Assembly (NCBI GenBank): GCA_903995115.1
Contig: LR877147.1
Span: 620,001-684,000 of the forward strand
Direction: 5' to 3'
Length of the DNA stretch: 64,000 bases
Source of the DNA: Angomonas deanei
Lineage: Eukaryota > Euglenozoa > Kinetoplastea > Trypanosomatida > Trypanosomatidae
The notes beneath the pieces are model-generated. The model was given only the letters and a program-made list of their open reading frames with translations, did no database searches and had not been told where the DNA came from. Shown here piece by piece: positions 1-9,468 of the stretch. The first letter of the stretch is position 1. Each line of letters opens with the position of its first letter. A program made the position numbers and the translations under genes.

Positions 1-768
1 AGGTGAAAAAGGAAACTGATTCACGGAGCACATTTTAGCACTGACCCCTTTTTTCGGTTCCCAATTCGTCCGTCTACACTTCTCCAGTACGATCGGTTTA
101 ATCAGAGTCGTCTGACTGTCATACACCCACCCGGAAAGATCGCAGTGGGTAAAGGAGCAGTCGTGGAAGAAGGTCCCCTCCACGTGCCATCCCCTCACGT
201 CGCAGCGGATAAACACGCAATAGGCAAACTTGGCCCGCGATACGATCATGTCCCTCGCACTACACCCAATGAAGGTGCATTGGTAGAACTCCGTCCCTAC
301 CGCGGAGGTCCCTTGCAGGTGGGTGGCGTTGAAGGTGTCGTACGCCACGTAGGCATAGTCCAAACTACTAGAACGCATGTCGGTGCGGTTGAAGCTGGCG
401 GTGATGGGCCGTCGTGGGCCGGAGAGGTTGACCAGCAGCAGTCGTCGTCCCTCCAGGGCAGGCCCCAAGCTCTCCCGCAGCTGTCTGTTTTGTATGGCCA
501 CCCGATCCGCCCCACGCGGTGAGGTTTGGTGTGCTACTTTTTGTCGGAATTCCTCTCGCACAGTTTCTAGCGCCGACTTCACAACGTCGCTGGTAAAGTC
601 TACCAGCTCCAGCTCTCCTTCGGATACCGCGGCGCACACCCCGGCGGACTGCACATCGGTTTGGAAGCCTTCCTGAGAGAAGGGAAGGGAGGTGAGGGTG
701 TAGGCACGCTGCACGCGGAGTGCATCCAACACTTGCAAGAGCGCCTTGGTGTTTAGTTTGGTGGTCAT
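1..768 (-). CDS. Pentapeptide-repeat protein, 3' end beyond the window
   Basis: The frame opens at ATG 768-766 and stays open for 256 codons to the window edge, so the C-terminus is missing. The first ~130 residues look helical and unremarkable. From about residue 140 the sequence falls into a clean five-residue register (for example EFYQC TFIGC SARDM, then KFAYC VFIRC DVRGW), with about 18 consecutive units and F/L/V in the central positions. This is the signature of a right-handed quadrilateral beta-helix (pentapeptide-repeat fold). Cys is unusually frequent in the repeats. No enzyme motif, signal peptide or membrane segment is visible. The fold call is firm; the function is unknown. It is the last gene seen in the minus array, downstream of the coiled-coil gene. 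Confidence 0.75.
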   Translation of the reverse strand, partial: MTTKLNTKALLQVLDALRVQRAYTLTSLPFSQEGFQTDVQSAGVCAAVSEGELELVDFTSDVVKSALETVREEFRQKVAHQTSPRGADRVAIQNRQLRESLGPALEGRRLLLVNLSGPRRPITASFNRTDMRSSSLDYAYVAYDTFNATHLQGTSAVGTEFYQCTFIGCSARDMIVSRAKFAYCVFIRCDVRGWHVEGTFFHDCSFTHCDLSGWVYDSQTTLIKPIVLEKCRRTNWEPKKGVSAKMCSVNQFPFSP

Positions 769-1181
769 GAATAACTCTACGCGCGAACGCTTCCATTTAA
801 AAAAAAAAAAGGAGGATAAAATTATTGATGGAGCAAGGATAGAGTAAAGTGGATTGAACCAAAACATCACATAATAAGAGTCGTTTCATAAAATATTTTA
901 TATATATATTACAGTGAACAGTAATAACAAACGTTTAGATTTTTTTTTTTTTTATTACAATCGTGTTACATTGCCACAAAACTTGTGTGCGTACTCTATG
1001 GATGTCTGGGGAGGGGAAAAGGGTGCGGGAAAAAAAAACGATGAGTTAGATTCTCTTTATTTTCTTCTGGGAAGCGCTCGGCAGGAGAGAATGCGGTAAT
1101 AGAGGCGGGTGGACACTTTTTCTGTTTACGGATAGCAAACAAAACCAAGTTTAATTCCTCTATTCGCATGCATTGCTAGAT
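769..1181. other. Intergenic region, AT-rich with A/T homopolymers
   Basis: This 413-base gap separates two minus-strand genes. On the minus strand, T-rich runs (A runs on the plus strand near 798-809) precede the ATG at 768 and could serve as the polypyrimidine tract for trans-splicing. I see no convincing coding frame or RNA gene. Confidence 0.5.
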
Positions 1182-2237
1182 TTACTTCCAGCCGTGTTTA
1201 TGAAGGGGGGTGCTGCTTTTCCCTGTCGTGGCAGGAGGTGGCCTGGACGCACGGTAAGACGGAACCCCAGCACTCACCGTACGGGAAGCATGCTGCGCCT
1301 CGACGACAAATGGTTCAAACTCTCTCTGGCGTGTGCTGCTGGGTCCGTAGGCGCATGCGTTGGGGTTGTAGCACTTGTGATAAAAGTTTCCCTCTTCATC
1401 CACCCCATGCACTGGACAAAACGGAGGGGACGAGGCGCCCTCCACGGCCCGACTGCCCCGTAGGGAGCCACGACTATCCAGCCTGCCGCTCGCCCCCTGT
1501 GACTGCTCCAGCATGGTGCTACTCTTGCGGGAGACGGGGGAGTGGCTGCTCAGGATCTCTTCAATGGCTGCCGCGTCTTCCTCCCCGTCCTCTCCTTTCA
1601 GCGACAGGATGGCCTCCCGGTTCAGCGCGGCAACGCTCTTCACCAAATCCGCCTTGGATTTATCCTCCACCGTCCTGCGTGCCTCACTTTCCTTCCGTAA
1701 CGCCTCCTTCAGGGCCTCGATCTCGCCCTTCAGTTCCTCCTCCCGCAGCAACGCCTCACGGGCACTGTTCTCTGCCCGCTTCCTCTCCCGCGCGGCCGCC
1801 GCTACCTCTCTCCACCGGGCCACCACCGCCGCCGCCCGCTGCCGATCAACGTACTCTTGTTCTAATGTGTCCTGCAGGGAGGCAATCTTCTCGCACCGGG
1901 TGAACGCCTCCCAGTCCTTCCAGCAGCGCAGCGCCATGTAGCACTTGTTGGCCCGACCGAGCGCCTCGGCGAGACGGTGTAGTGCAATGGTCAACTTCTC
2001 GTTGGACAAGCGCAGGTCTGTATTCTTTTGTTGCTCCTGGACGAGCAGCTCGCGCTCTTTTGTGAGCTCGGCGGCGCACTCGAGGCGAACACGACTTTCA
2101 ATTTCCTTCTCTCGTCGGCTGAGATACTCCGCCACCATGGCGGTGGTGAGTTTTCTACTCGTTAAGTTCTGTTCATCCACCTTCTGAGAAAGTTCTGCTA
2201 AAAAGCTCTCATCGTCCACAGCGGAGATTAAGGACAT
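1182..2237 (-). CDS. Coiled-coil protein with a C-terminal Cys/His cluster
   Basis: A 351-residue protein starting MSLISAVDDESF. The frame extends upstream, but through an F-rich, non-coding-looking translation of the T tract, so ATG 2237 is the likely start. In the minus sense, eight T, then AG, then one base precede this ATG. Residues ~15-240 are rich in E, K, R, A and L with heptad-like spacing, a long coiled coil. A Ser-rich stretch follows, then a compact Cys/His group (FCPVHG, then YHKCYNPNAC) that could bind one metal ion. The tail is basic and Ser/Pro-rich. I do not recognise the family. Cytoskeletal or flagellar proteins of this architecture are common in kinetoplastids, but that is inference only. 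Confidence 0.75.
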   Translation of the reverse strand: MSLISAVDDESFLAELSQKVDEQNLTSRKLTTAMVAEYLSRREKEIESRVRLECAAELTKERELLVQEQQKNTDLRLSNEKLTIALHRLAEALGRANKCYMALRCWKDWEAFTRCEKIASLQDTLEQEYVDRQRAAAVVARWREVAAAARERKRAENSAREALLREEELKGEIEALKEALRKESEARRTVEDKSKADLVKSVAALNREAILSLKGEDGEEDAAAIEEILSSHSPVSRKSSTMLEQSQGASGRLDSRGSLRGSRAVEGASSPPFCPVHGVDEEGNFYHKCYNPNACAYGPSSTRQREFEPFVVEAQHASRTVSAGVPSYRASRPPPATTGKSSTPLHKHGWK

Positions 2238-2248
2238 GCTAAAAAAAA
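2238..2248 (-). promoter_or_regulatory. Candidate trans-splice acceptor almost abutting the start codon
   Basis: In the minus sense, eight T (2248-2241) are followed by AG (2240-2239), a single C and then the ATG at 2237. If used, the 5' UTR beyond the spliced leader would be one nucleotide. This is an inference from sequence; an acceptor further upstream is possible. Confidence 0.4.
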
Positions 2249-2535
2249 CAAAAATGGGGGTACCGCGAAATCTTTCTCTCTCTCTGATTATTCTTATTGG
2301 AGGAAAAAAAAAAAAAGAGAGAAGCAGCGATAGCAACGTCCAAAAAAAAATAAAAAAAATAAAAACACAAAAGTGGGTCGACCACCACCAAACCTCACAA
2401 GAAAACAATAATAGTGGAAAATAATAAGTGTGCTGTAATTATTAAGAAACAGTAATATATCATTATAAATAATAAAAACGAAGGGATGGACCCGATATGA
2501 CTTCACTTGTAGGCGGTGTGTGTGTGTGTATCCTT

Positions 2536-5500
2536 TTATGCATTAAACATATCCTTGGTGGATGGATCCTCCCTAGCGGTCAGCGGCTCCTCCTCGAGGG
2601 CGTTACCGTTCTTACTTTGCTGTCGTGCCGCGTCCTGCGGGGTGGAGGAGAGGTTCGCCTCGCGTGCCGCATCGGTCCGTCGGCGTATCTCCTCGTAGTC
2701 CGACAAGCCTAACCGGTTGCGCAGGAGGGGATTCTGATGAATGCGGTTCATCATGGTGGCTTCCTGGACGAGCAGGGAGGTACCATAAATATAGGGCGGT
2801 TGAGACGGGTTGCTGCGATGGGCATCAAGGGCGTTGATGGTGCGGTCTAGCTCCACACGGTCCACCATGTGTGACATCATCTCCCGCACCTTGGTGAGCT
2901 CCTGGTGGAGAAGCTTCTTCTGCGCCGCGTCGCCGGGGAGAAGGATTTGGCACATGCGACGGAGGCAATCACTAATCAGTCGTTGACCCCGCACCCGGCA
3001 GGCGAGCGCACACTGGGTGTAGATGTACTCATACGTGGGCTCGTACATGTCCCACATCTGTTGCACCTCCTCCCTATTCTTCGGGTACACCCGGAAGCTG
3101 AAGTACAGGTGGGTCCAGAAGAGGTACGGGTCCGACCCTTCCACCTCCTTCGCCCTCCACTTGAGGATCTTCTTCCGGAAGACCTCGTCGGCGACGGTGT
3201 TGACCGTCTCGAAATACTTTTCCAGCTCCGGTAGCGTGCCCCCACCCCGCGAGCGTTGTTCCATATTCCGCGCGAGCAGCTCGCTAGACGGCTGCCAGTC
3301 CAACTGTTTGCGGACCTCCATCGTGATGCGCTCCCCGTAGGCGGGGACGTTGGCGTGCACCAGGGCGACCCGCTGGGGGAGATCTGAGAAGGGCTCCACC
3401 CAGTGGCGCGGCTCCTTGGCGAGGAACAGCTTCTCCACGACCGTCTCCATCTCCTGCAGGTGGGCGGCACAGTCCCCGCCGGCCTGGTAGACCCGCATCA
3501 TATACTTGGCCTCTGTCAGCAGGGGTGCCCGCCACGAAAGCGGCAGCCGCTCCCGCGCCGTGCGAATCGCCAGGTGGTACAGCTTGAGGCACTTATCTCG
3601 GTAGTCCGCCCCTGTCTGGTACCGCCCCAAGCGGAACATCATCTCCGAGTGCTCGTGGTAAATGTCCCCCATGTGTCGCAGCCACAGGTGCTCCGCCGTC
3701 TCCTGGGTAAGCGGGGCGCCCTCCAGGAAGGGACGGGCCCGCTCGGGGAATGGGTGAATAGAGGGGTGAGTCTTCTTGTTGAGGTGCTCGAGGCAGCGGT
3801 CGGAAATGTCGAGTGCGATGGAGATTCTCCCACGGCGCTCGTTGAACCACATGTACTCCGTCTCATCCACGAGCGGGTACCACCGCTTGGAGCTGCCCGT
3901 GTGCCAGATGCCCTCCGCCTTGTCCAATAGACCGCGTATCTCGGCGTAGACGGCATTCTCGCCGTCGAGGAACTCTTTCTCGTCGTACTCGTAGAAGGGG
4001 TCCGAGTCTGGGATGGGAATCTGTACCAAGTCATTGGACGCCTTGGCGTAGTTGCTGAACCACTCCCAGGAGTCCTCGAACGCCTCCTCCGCCTTGCCTC
4101 TGAATCGGGTGTCGGCGTGCTCCACGTACATGCTCATGTACTTTTTGCCGGAAAAGAAGCAGAGCGCCCCTCGGCACCATTGGTAGAAGGCCTCGACCAC
4201 CGCGTCTCGGCTGCCGTCGGGAACCCCTTCGATTCTAGCCGGACACCTCGCCCTAGCGTCATTGAGGTGGCGCACAAGAAACTCTCGGTGCGTCTCCACC
4301 TGCTCGGGACTCTTATATTCCGCCTTGGTAAACGGTCCTAGTTCGCTACTCATCCACTTTGTAAACTGCTTCGTCAGTGGTTCGTACTTTTTGTCTCGCA
4401 CCATCACACAGTACCGTTGAATGGGATTCTTCCGAATGGTGTCCAGCTCCAAGGAGGTCATTTCTTGCACAAAGTTCATAAAATCTTGTCCTAATAATTT
4501 GCTCTTAGCCGACGCCTTTCGCAGCATCTCGTCCGCCTCCGCCTTGATGGTATTCGACTCCGTCATTCGGTTTCCTCGACATTTGTAGAAATCGGCCAAA
4601 AAGTGCTTTGTGTGGGCCTCAAAAATAATTTTGAACACTTCTTCATGCAGCTCATCGACCTCGGGGTGATCTGCGACTTGGCCCTGGCGGAACTTTGCCA
4701 TGGCGTCAAACAACAGCTGCTCGCATCTATCCTCGCTCGTCACCTGCGACAGGTTGCCAAACTCGGTTAAATTTTGCTGAAACTGCTCCCGGTACACCCG
4801 CCACGTTTTTTCCAAGTCCTCCTTCTCAAAAGGGATGGCCAGCTCCGCCTTTTCAACCCCTCGGTAGGGGTCGACGATGGAGTCGCTCTCCCAGGGAAGG
4901 GACGGCAGCATGATGTCGTGGTCGTACTTCACCTTGGCCTTTCGCACCTTCTCCAACCGCTCCCGGCGTAGTCGCTCGGACTTTTTCAGCGGTTTTCCGT
5001 CCTTGCCTAACAGTGGCGCGGCCTCCGCCTCCTTCTCCCTCCGCCCCAGACTCCAACGTCCCGTCCTTGGAGATCTCATTGAAGAGGGGAAGGGGCTTGT
5101 ACCCCTCCACTAGCTCCGGGAGTGTCTTCACCTTGTGCACCCGCACCTCGTCGAACGCCGACACCATATCGGGGGCGGTATCCGCGTAGAGGGCTCGGTC
5201 GTCCTCGGTGAGTGGGGTGGGCTGGTAGTACTCCACCCTCGCGGCGGGCTGCTCCTCGATTGGGTCGTGCACCATGCCGTACGTCTTGATAAGCGGCTGC
5301 GTCTCGACGAGGGTCTCGCGATACCACTCGGGCATCTCACTCAGTGACTCCGTCTGTGGCACGCGGTACAGTTCCTGCGGGATGTGTGGCTCGGCGGAGG
5401 CGGGGCGCTTCTCTATTTCAATGAACCCCGACTTGGAAGGGGTCTCAACCGATTCCTGGAGAAGGCTCGTTTCAATCTGGGCCATGGTATCCCCCACGTG

Positions 5501-6745
5501 TGGCCGGTTGGGGGTGGTGTTGCCCCGCTCAATGCGCTCCTGCTGTTGCTGCAGCTGTTTGACCTGCTCGATGCTGCCCTCCACCTGCGTCCGAATACCA
5601 GGCTTGTCGCCGTGTTTCTTCGACGACTCGTGGTACGCCTTCATGTAGGCGGTGGTGGGGTCCGACCCGGACAGGCGGGCGGTCTCCGCTTTCTGTTCAA
5701 AGATTTCATTCTGCATCGCCGCCTGTGCCGCTATCGCCGCGCCCTGCTCCACGGTCACCCCTGTCGGCAGGGGTGGGAGGTCCGACCGGGGGAAGCCGGA
5801 GATGGGGTCAATCTCGGACGGGTCGGCGGGCACCCGGCGACCGGCCTCGCCCGCCCCGTAGGTTATTATTTTCATCTTGGTCTTGGCCACCTCCAGCGGG
5901 TCCGCCGTACCCGAGAGCGCCTGGTAGGCCTGATCGGGGTCCATATCCACCACACCCGACGTGAGGCCGTGGTAGACGTCCGCCATCTCCATCTGACGCG
6001 TCTCCTCCTCCTCAATAAGGGCTTGCTGGGTCTGCAAACTCTTGTGCACCGCCTTCCGCTCCTCCCCTTCGATCAACCACATGCGATCCTTGTAGTTGGT
6101 ATCGGCCAAGTGCTTCCACGAGGAGTCGGTCCACCGCTGGTCACTCGGCAGCACCCGCCGACGGCCATTCTCGTCGTAGTGATCGAGGTAGTCCGTGTAG
6201 CCCTGGGGCCATATCATGCGGTCCTTCTGCACCTTGAAGCCCCTGTCCTTCCAGTGCAGGTACCACTCCTGCTCCCGCTCAATGGGGTCCTGCACGTAGA
6301 GGTCGAACCGATCCCTAATATCCTGCACAATCTCCTCCGTCGTAGGGATGAGCGACTTTTTCCAGCGCACCTCCCACGGCAGGCCGTCAATATCCTGCTG
6401 CTCCTCTAGCATATCCTTGCGGGTCTGGGGGGAGCTCTTTGTGAGACGCTCGCCGGGGCCGTCCTTACCGAACTTTCGCCGCATCTCCCGATCCTTTTCA
6501 ATATCGCTCCGTCGCCGGCGCTCCTCCGATATCTCCGGCACACGCACATGCTCGAGGGCGTTCATGGAGAACTGTAGGTGGGGTGTCAAGTCAGGGGACT
6601 CCACCACTTGCATCTGGGAGCCAGTCGACAAGTCTCCGCCGGACTGATTGCGTTGCTTGTCACGGGTGGAGCCCAAGGAGCGTCCCCCACTGACCAGGAC
6701 GGAGGACCGCGTTACGGCCGACGTGCGAGTGGCCCTTCGCATCAT
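2536..6745 (-). CDS. Large mitochondrial-looking protein of unknown function (one frame break)
   Basis: Two overlapping minus-strand frames (6745 to about 5047, then about 5079 to 2536) form one ~1,402-residue protein. The first frame runs to ...FNEISKDGTLE and then loses sense; the second resumes with EKEAEAAPLLGKDG. The frames differ by one base, and the run of four C at 5044-5047 (G in the gene sense) is a natural place for an extra base. The N-terminus (MMRRATRTSAVTRSS) is Arg/Ser/Thr-rich without acidic residues, a typical mitochondrial presequence. The body is charged, rich in W, Y and E, with predicted long helices and no enzyme motif. Size, charge and targeting recall large kinetoplastid mitoribosomal or ribosome-assembly proteins, but I cannot assign it to one. 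Confidence 0.7.
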
Positions 6746-7219
6746 GTTTTCCTCGAAACTTTTCTAGCTAATAAATCCCTACTACTATTGTCGTTTCCCG
6801 TTCTAAAAAAAGAGGCAGGGAGGAACGGGGTAAGAAAGAAGGAAATGTCTGCAACGGGTAAACAACGGGAAAATGTGACCGCCCCGCTAGTTGAGGCGAA
6901 AAATAATCGGTACAAAGTGAGTTATTTTTTTTTTTTTTCTAACGTGACAGTAGTAATATTAATAATTGTGGTTGTTTTATTGTTTCCTATGATTTTCGGT
7001 ACTGTTCTGCAGTGAACTTCGTTTTGACTGTTATGGTCATTGTTAGTGAACTAAACAGTTGATATAAAAAAAAGCACCCTTCTTCGTCTGCTGAAAAAAA
7101 AAAAAAATTTCAATTTTTTTTTTTGTTTGTTTGTTTTGTTTTAGTTTGTTTTTCTGAAAAGGGGCGCATAAATATGTGAAAGAAAATGAAAGAAAAAAAA
7201 GCCCGAGGGAATCACGGCG
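6746..7219. other. Intergenic region with A/T homopolymers
   Basis: A 474-base gap between minus-strand genes, with T and A runs around 6927-6940 and 7093-7125. It should hold the 3' UTR and polyadenylation region of the protease gene and the splice acceptor of the downstream gene. No credible coding frame or RNA gene was seen. Confidence 0.5.
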
Positions 7220-9112
7220 TTACGAGATGGAAATCGTGCGGTTCGCTGTGGAGGTTGTCTTTTCCGGGACGGCACGGGGCACGCGGGGAGGGATAGGCTG
7301 TCCTTTTAGTATAGTGTTCAAATCCTCGCCGGTGAGGGTCTCATACTTGAGAAGCCCCTCTGCTATGGTGTCTAGCTCCTTCCGGTGATCCAGCAGGAGC
7401 TTTTTGGTGTCCTCGTAGGCGTCCTTGACTAATTTGTGTACCTCTTTTTCCATGGTCTGCTTCATCTCGTCTGACATGTAGGTCCACTCGGAGCCACCGC
7501 CGTCGCCGTAGTCCACGAAGCCGATGCTATCGGTAAAGCCGAAGCGGCGCACCATGTTCCTGGCCATGTTGGTAGCCTGTTGAAAGTCCGAGTAGGCACC
7601 GGTGGTGACATCCTCGTTTCCTAGTAAAATTTCCTCCCCAACACGCCCTGCCAGACACACTTTTAGTCGCGCAAGGCACTCACGTTTGCTCTGGCTGTAC
7701 TTGTCCTTCTCGGGCAACTGCTGCACAAGGCCCATCACGCCGTTGCCTCGGGGGACAATGGTCGCCTTGTGTACCGGCTGGGCGCCCTCGTTCTTCAGTA
7801 GTATGGCACTCAGCGCGTGGCCGCCCTCGTGAAACGCCGTGACGCGGCGCTCCTCCTCGGGGATGACCTTGGTGCTTTCAGCCCCCATCATCACACGATC
7901 CTTGGCGTACTCGACCTCTTCCTTTCCAACCTTCTTCTTGTTCAGCACGGCGGCGCGGATGGCGGCAATGTTCACCAAGTTGCGGAGCTCTGCGCCGGTG
8001 AATCCGGTAGTTCCGCGCGCAATCTCCATGGAGTTGAGTGTGCCGTCCGTTTGAACTTTTTTCAGGTAGACATCCAAAATTTCAGATCGGCCCTTCATGT
8101 CCGGAGGATCGACGGTAATAGTGGTGTCCAGCCTGCCGGGACGCGTCAATGCCTTATCGAGGGTTTCGGGCGTATTCGTCGCAGCCAACACGATAACCGA
8201 GGACTTGGAGCTAAAGCCATCCATCTCGGCGAGCAGCTGATTCAGGGTCATACGGGACAAGGAGTTATCTGACTTGGATCGCTTCCCACCCAACGCATCG
8301 ATCTCATCAATGAAAATGAGAGCGGGGGAGTTATTCTTGGCGGCCGCAAACAACTCACGAACGCGCCGGGCACCGACGCCAACGTACATTTCGTCGAATT
8401 CACTTCCGGTGGCGTAAAAGAAGTTCACGCCGGCTTCCTTCGCGATGGCTTTCGCCAAGAGAGTCTTCCCGCATCCGGGGGGACCGACGAGCAGGGCACC
8501 TTTCGGCAGCTCGCCGCCAATGTTGTGGAACCGGTCGGGGCTTTTCAAGAACTCGACGATTTCCTCCAGTTCCTTCTTCGCCTCGTCGCACCCCCTAATA
8601 GACTCGAAAGAAACCGTAAGGTCGCTCAGATTCACGGGTTTAAACTCATTTTGCATGCCGCGATAGAACCCCATGTTTCCTGTGGGGCCGGTGCCTGGTT
8701 TAGAAGGGTCCTGTGGAAACAGCCATTCCGATATCTCTTCCGCTAAACTCAGGAAAAAGCTGATGCAGATTCCAATGAGAAGAAACAGCCACAGTCGTGT
8801 CGCCCATGTCGCTTTTTGGGGCGCCGAAACGACCACCACCGGGCGCTCTGCCGTCCCTAATTCGCTCGTTTGGGCCATTGGGGGCGGTGCGTAATAGGGC
8901 ATTGGTGGCGGGACCCCTCCGTAATAATAGGGCATCGGATTGCCGGTGTTCACCGTCCTTGGCGGAGGGGGCGGAGGAGGATAGCCAGGGGGGACGTTGT
9001 ACCCGTACGTGCGGTAGGCAGTTCTTATTGGCACCGCGAACACACCCAACATGTTCGTCCGCTGTGGCGTCGTCAAACCCTTGATGAATGAGTGTGTTTG
9101 CTGGCGCAACAT
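7220..9112 (-). CDS. YME1: Mitochondrial i-AAA protease (FtsH/YME1 family)
   Basis: A 630-residue ATP-dependent zinc metalloprotease of the inner mitochondrial membrane. ATG 9112 (MLRQQTHSF) is taken as the start because the upstream extension begins only with TTG. In order: a basic presequence-like N-terminus; a Pro/Tyr-rich linker (~45-95); one membrane helix (~115-135, LWLFLLIGICISFFLSL); the AAA module with Walker A GPPGCGKT, Walker B LIFIDEIDA and the arginine-finger region RPGRLD; and the M41 peptidase with zinc motif HEGGH (most relatives have HEAGH) and the third ligand in the SDFQQAT region. A single membrane span favours i-AAA over m-AAA. It would degrade or extract unassembled inner-membrane proteins on the intermembrane-space side. 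Confidence 0.93.
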   Translation of the reverse strand: MLRQQTHSFIKGLTTPQRTNMLGVFAVPIRTAYRTYGYNVPPGYPPPPPPPRTVNTGNPMPYYYGGVPPPMPYYAPPPMAQTSELGTAERPVVVVSAPQKATWATRLWLFLLIGICISFFLSLAEEISEWLFPQDPSKPGTGPTGNMGFYRGMQNEFKPVNLSDLTVSFESIRGCDEAKKELEEIVEFLKSPDRFHNIGGELPKGALLVGPPGCGKTLLAKAIAKEAGVNFFYATGSEFDEMYVGVGARRVRELFAAAKNNSPALIFIDEIDALGGKRSKSDNSLSRMTLNQLLAEMDGFSSKSSVIVLAATNTPETLDKALTRPGRLDTTITVDPPDMKGRSEILDVYLKKVQTDGTLNSMEIARGTTGFTGAELRNLVNIAAIRAAVLNKKKVGKEEVEYAKDRVMMGAESTKVIPEEERRVTAFHEGGHALSAILLKNEGAQPVHKATIVPRGNGVMGLVQQLPEKDKYSQSKRECLARLKVCLAGRVGEEILLGNEDVTTGAYSDFQQATNMARNMVRRFGFTDSIGFVDYGDGGGSEWTYMSDEMKQTMEKEVHKLVKDAYEDTKKLLLDHRKELDTIAEGLLKYETLTGEDLNTILKGQPIPPRVPRAVPEKTTSTANRTISIS

Positions 9113-9468
9113 TTGCTTCTGTTTAGATATGAGAATTGGATATACAAATAAAAATAAAAGTTGCAAAAGAACGCAAAGAAAAAAAAAAAAAAGCTATGCC
9201 ACTTCCGTGAAAAGAAATTCTAACAGGAGTAACGAGGAGAGAAACAGAAAAGAGAGATAGGAAACACAAGCGGATGTCCCATTTTTCGTTCTCAAAAAAT
9301 AAGAATGCCAAGAGTGCTTAAAAAAAAAAAAAAAAAGAATGTGTAAACATATAAGTGAAATTCTTCATCTTCCATTAACAAAGAAACGAAAAAAACGAAA
9401 AAAGCTAGGTTTTAAAGTAGTACTCAACCTAATTTATTTTTAAACATTTTATCACGATTATTCTACTT
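9113..9468. other. Intergenic region, A/T-rich
   Basis: A 356-base gap with A runs at ~9180-9192 and ~9320-9336. In the minus sense these are T tracts suited to trans-splicing of the protease mRNA. Nothing else is recognisable. Confidence 0.5.

Noticed and set aside
5384-6409. 341-codon plus-strand frame opposite the large mitochondrial-type gene
   Set aside because: Low-complexity Leu/Arg/Val composition and opposite direction within the minus array; a shadow of the real gene.
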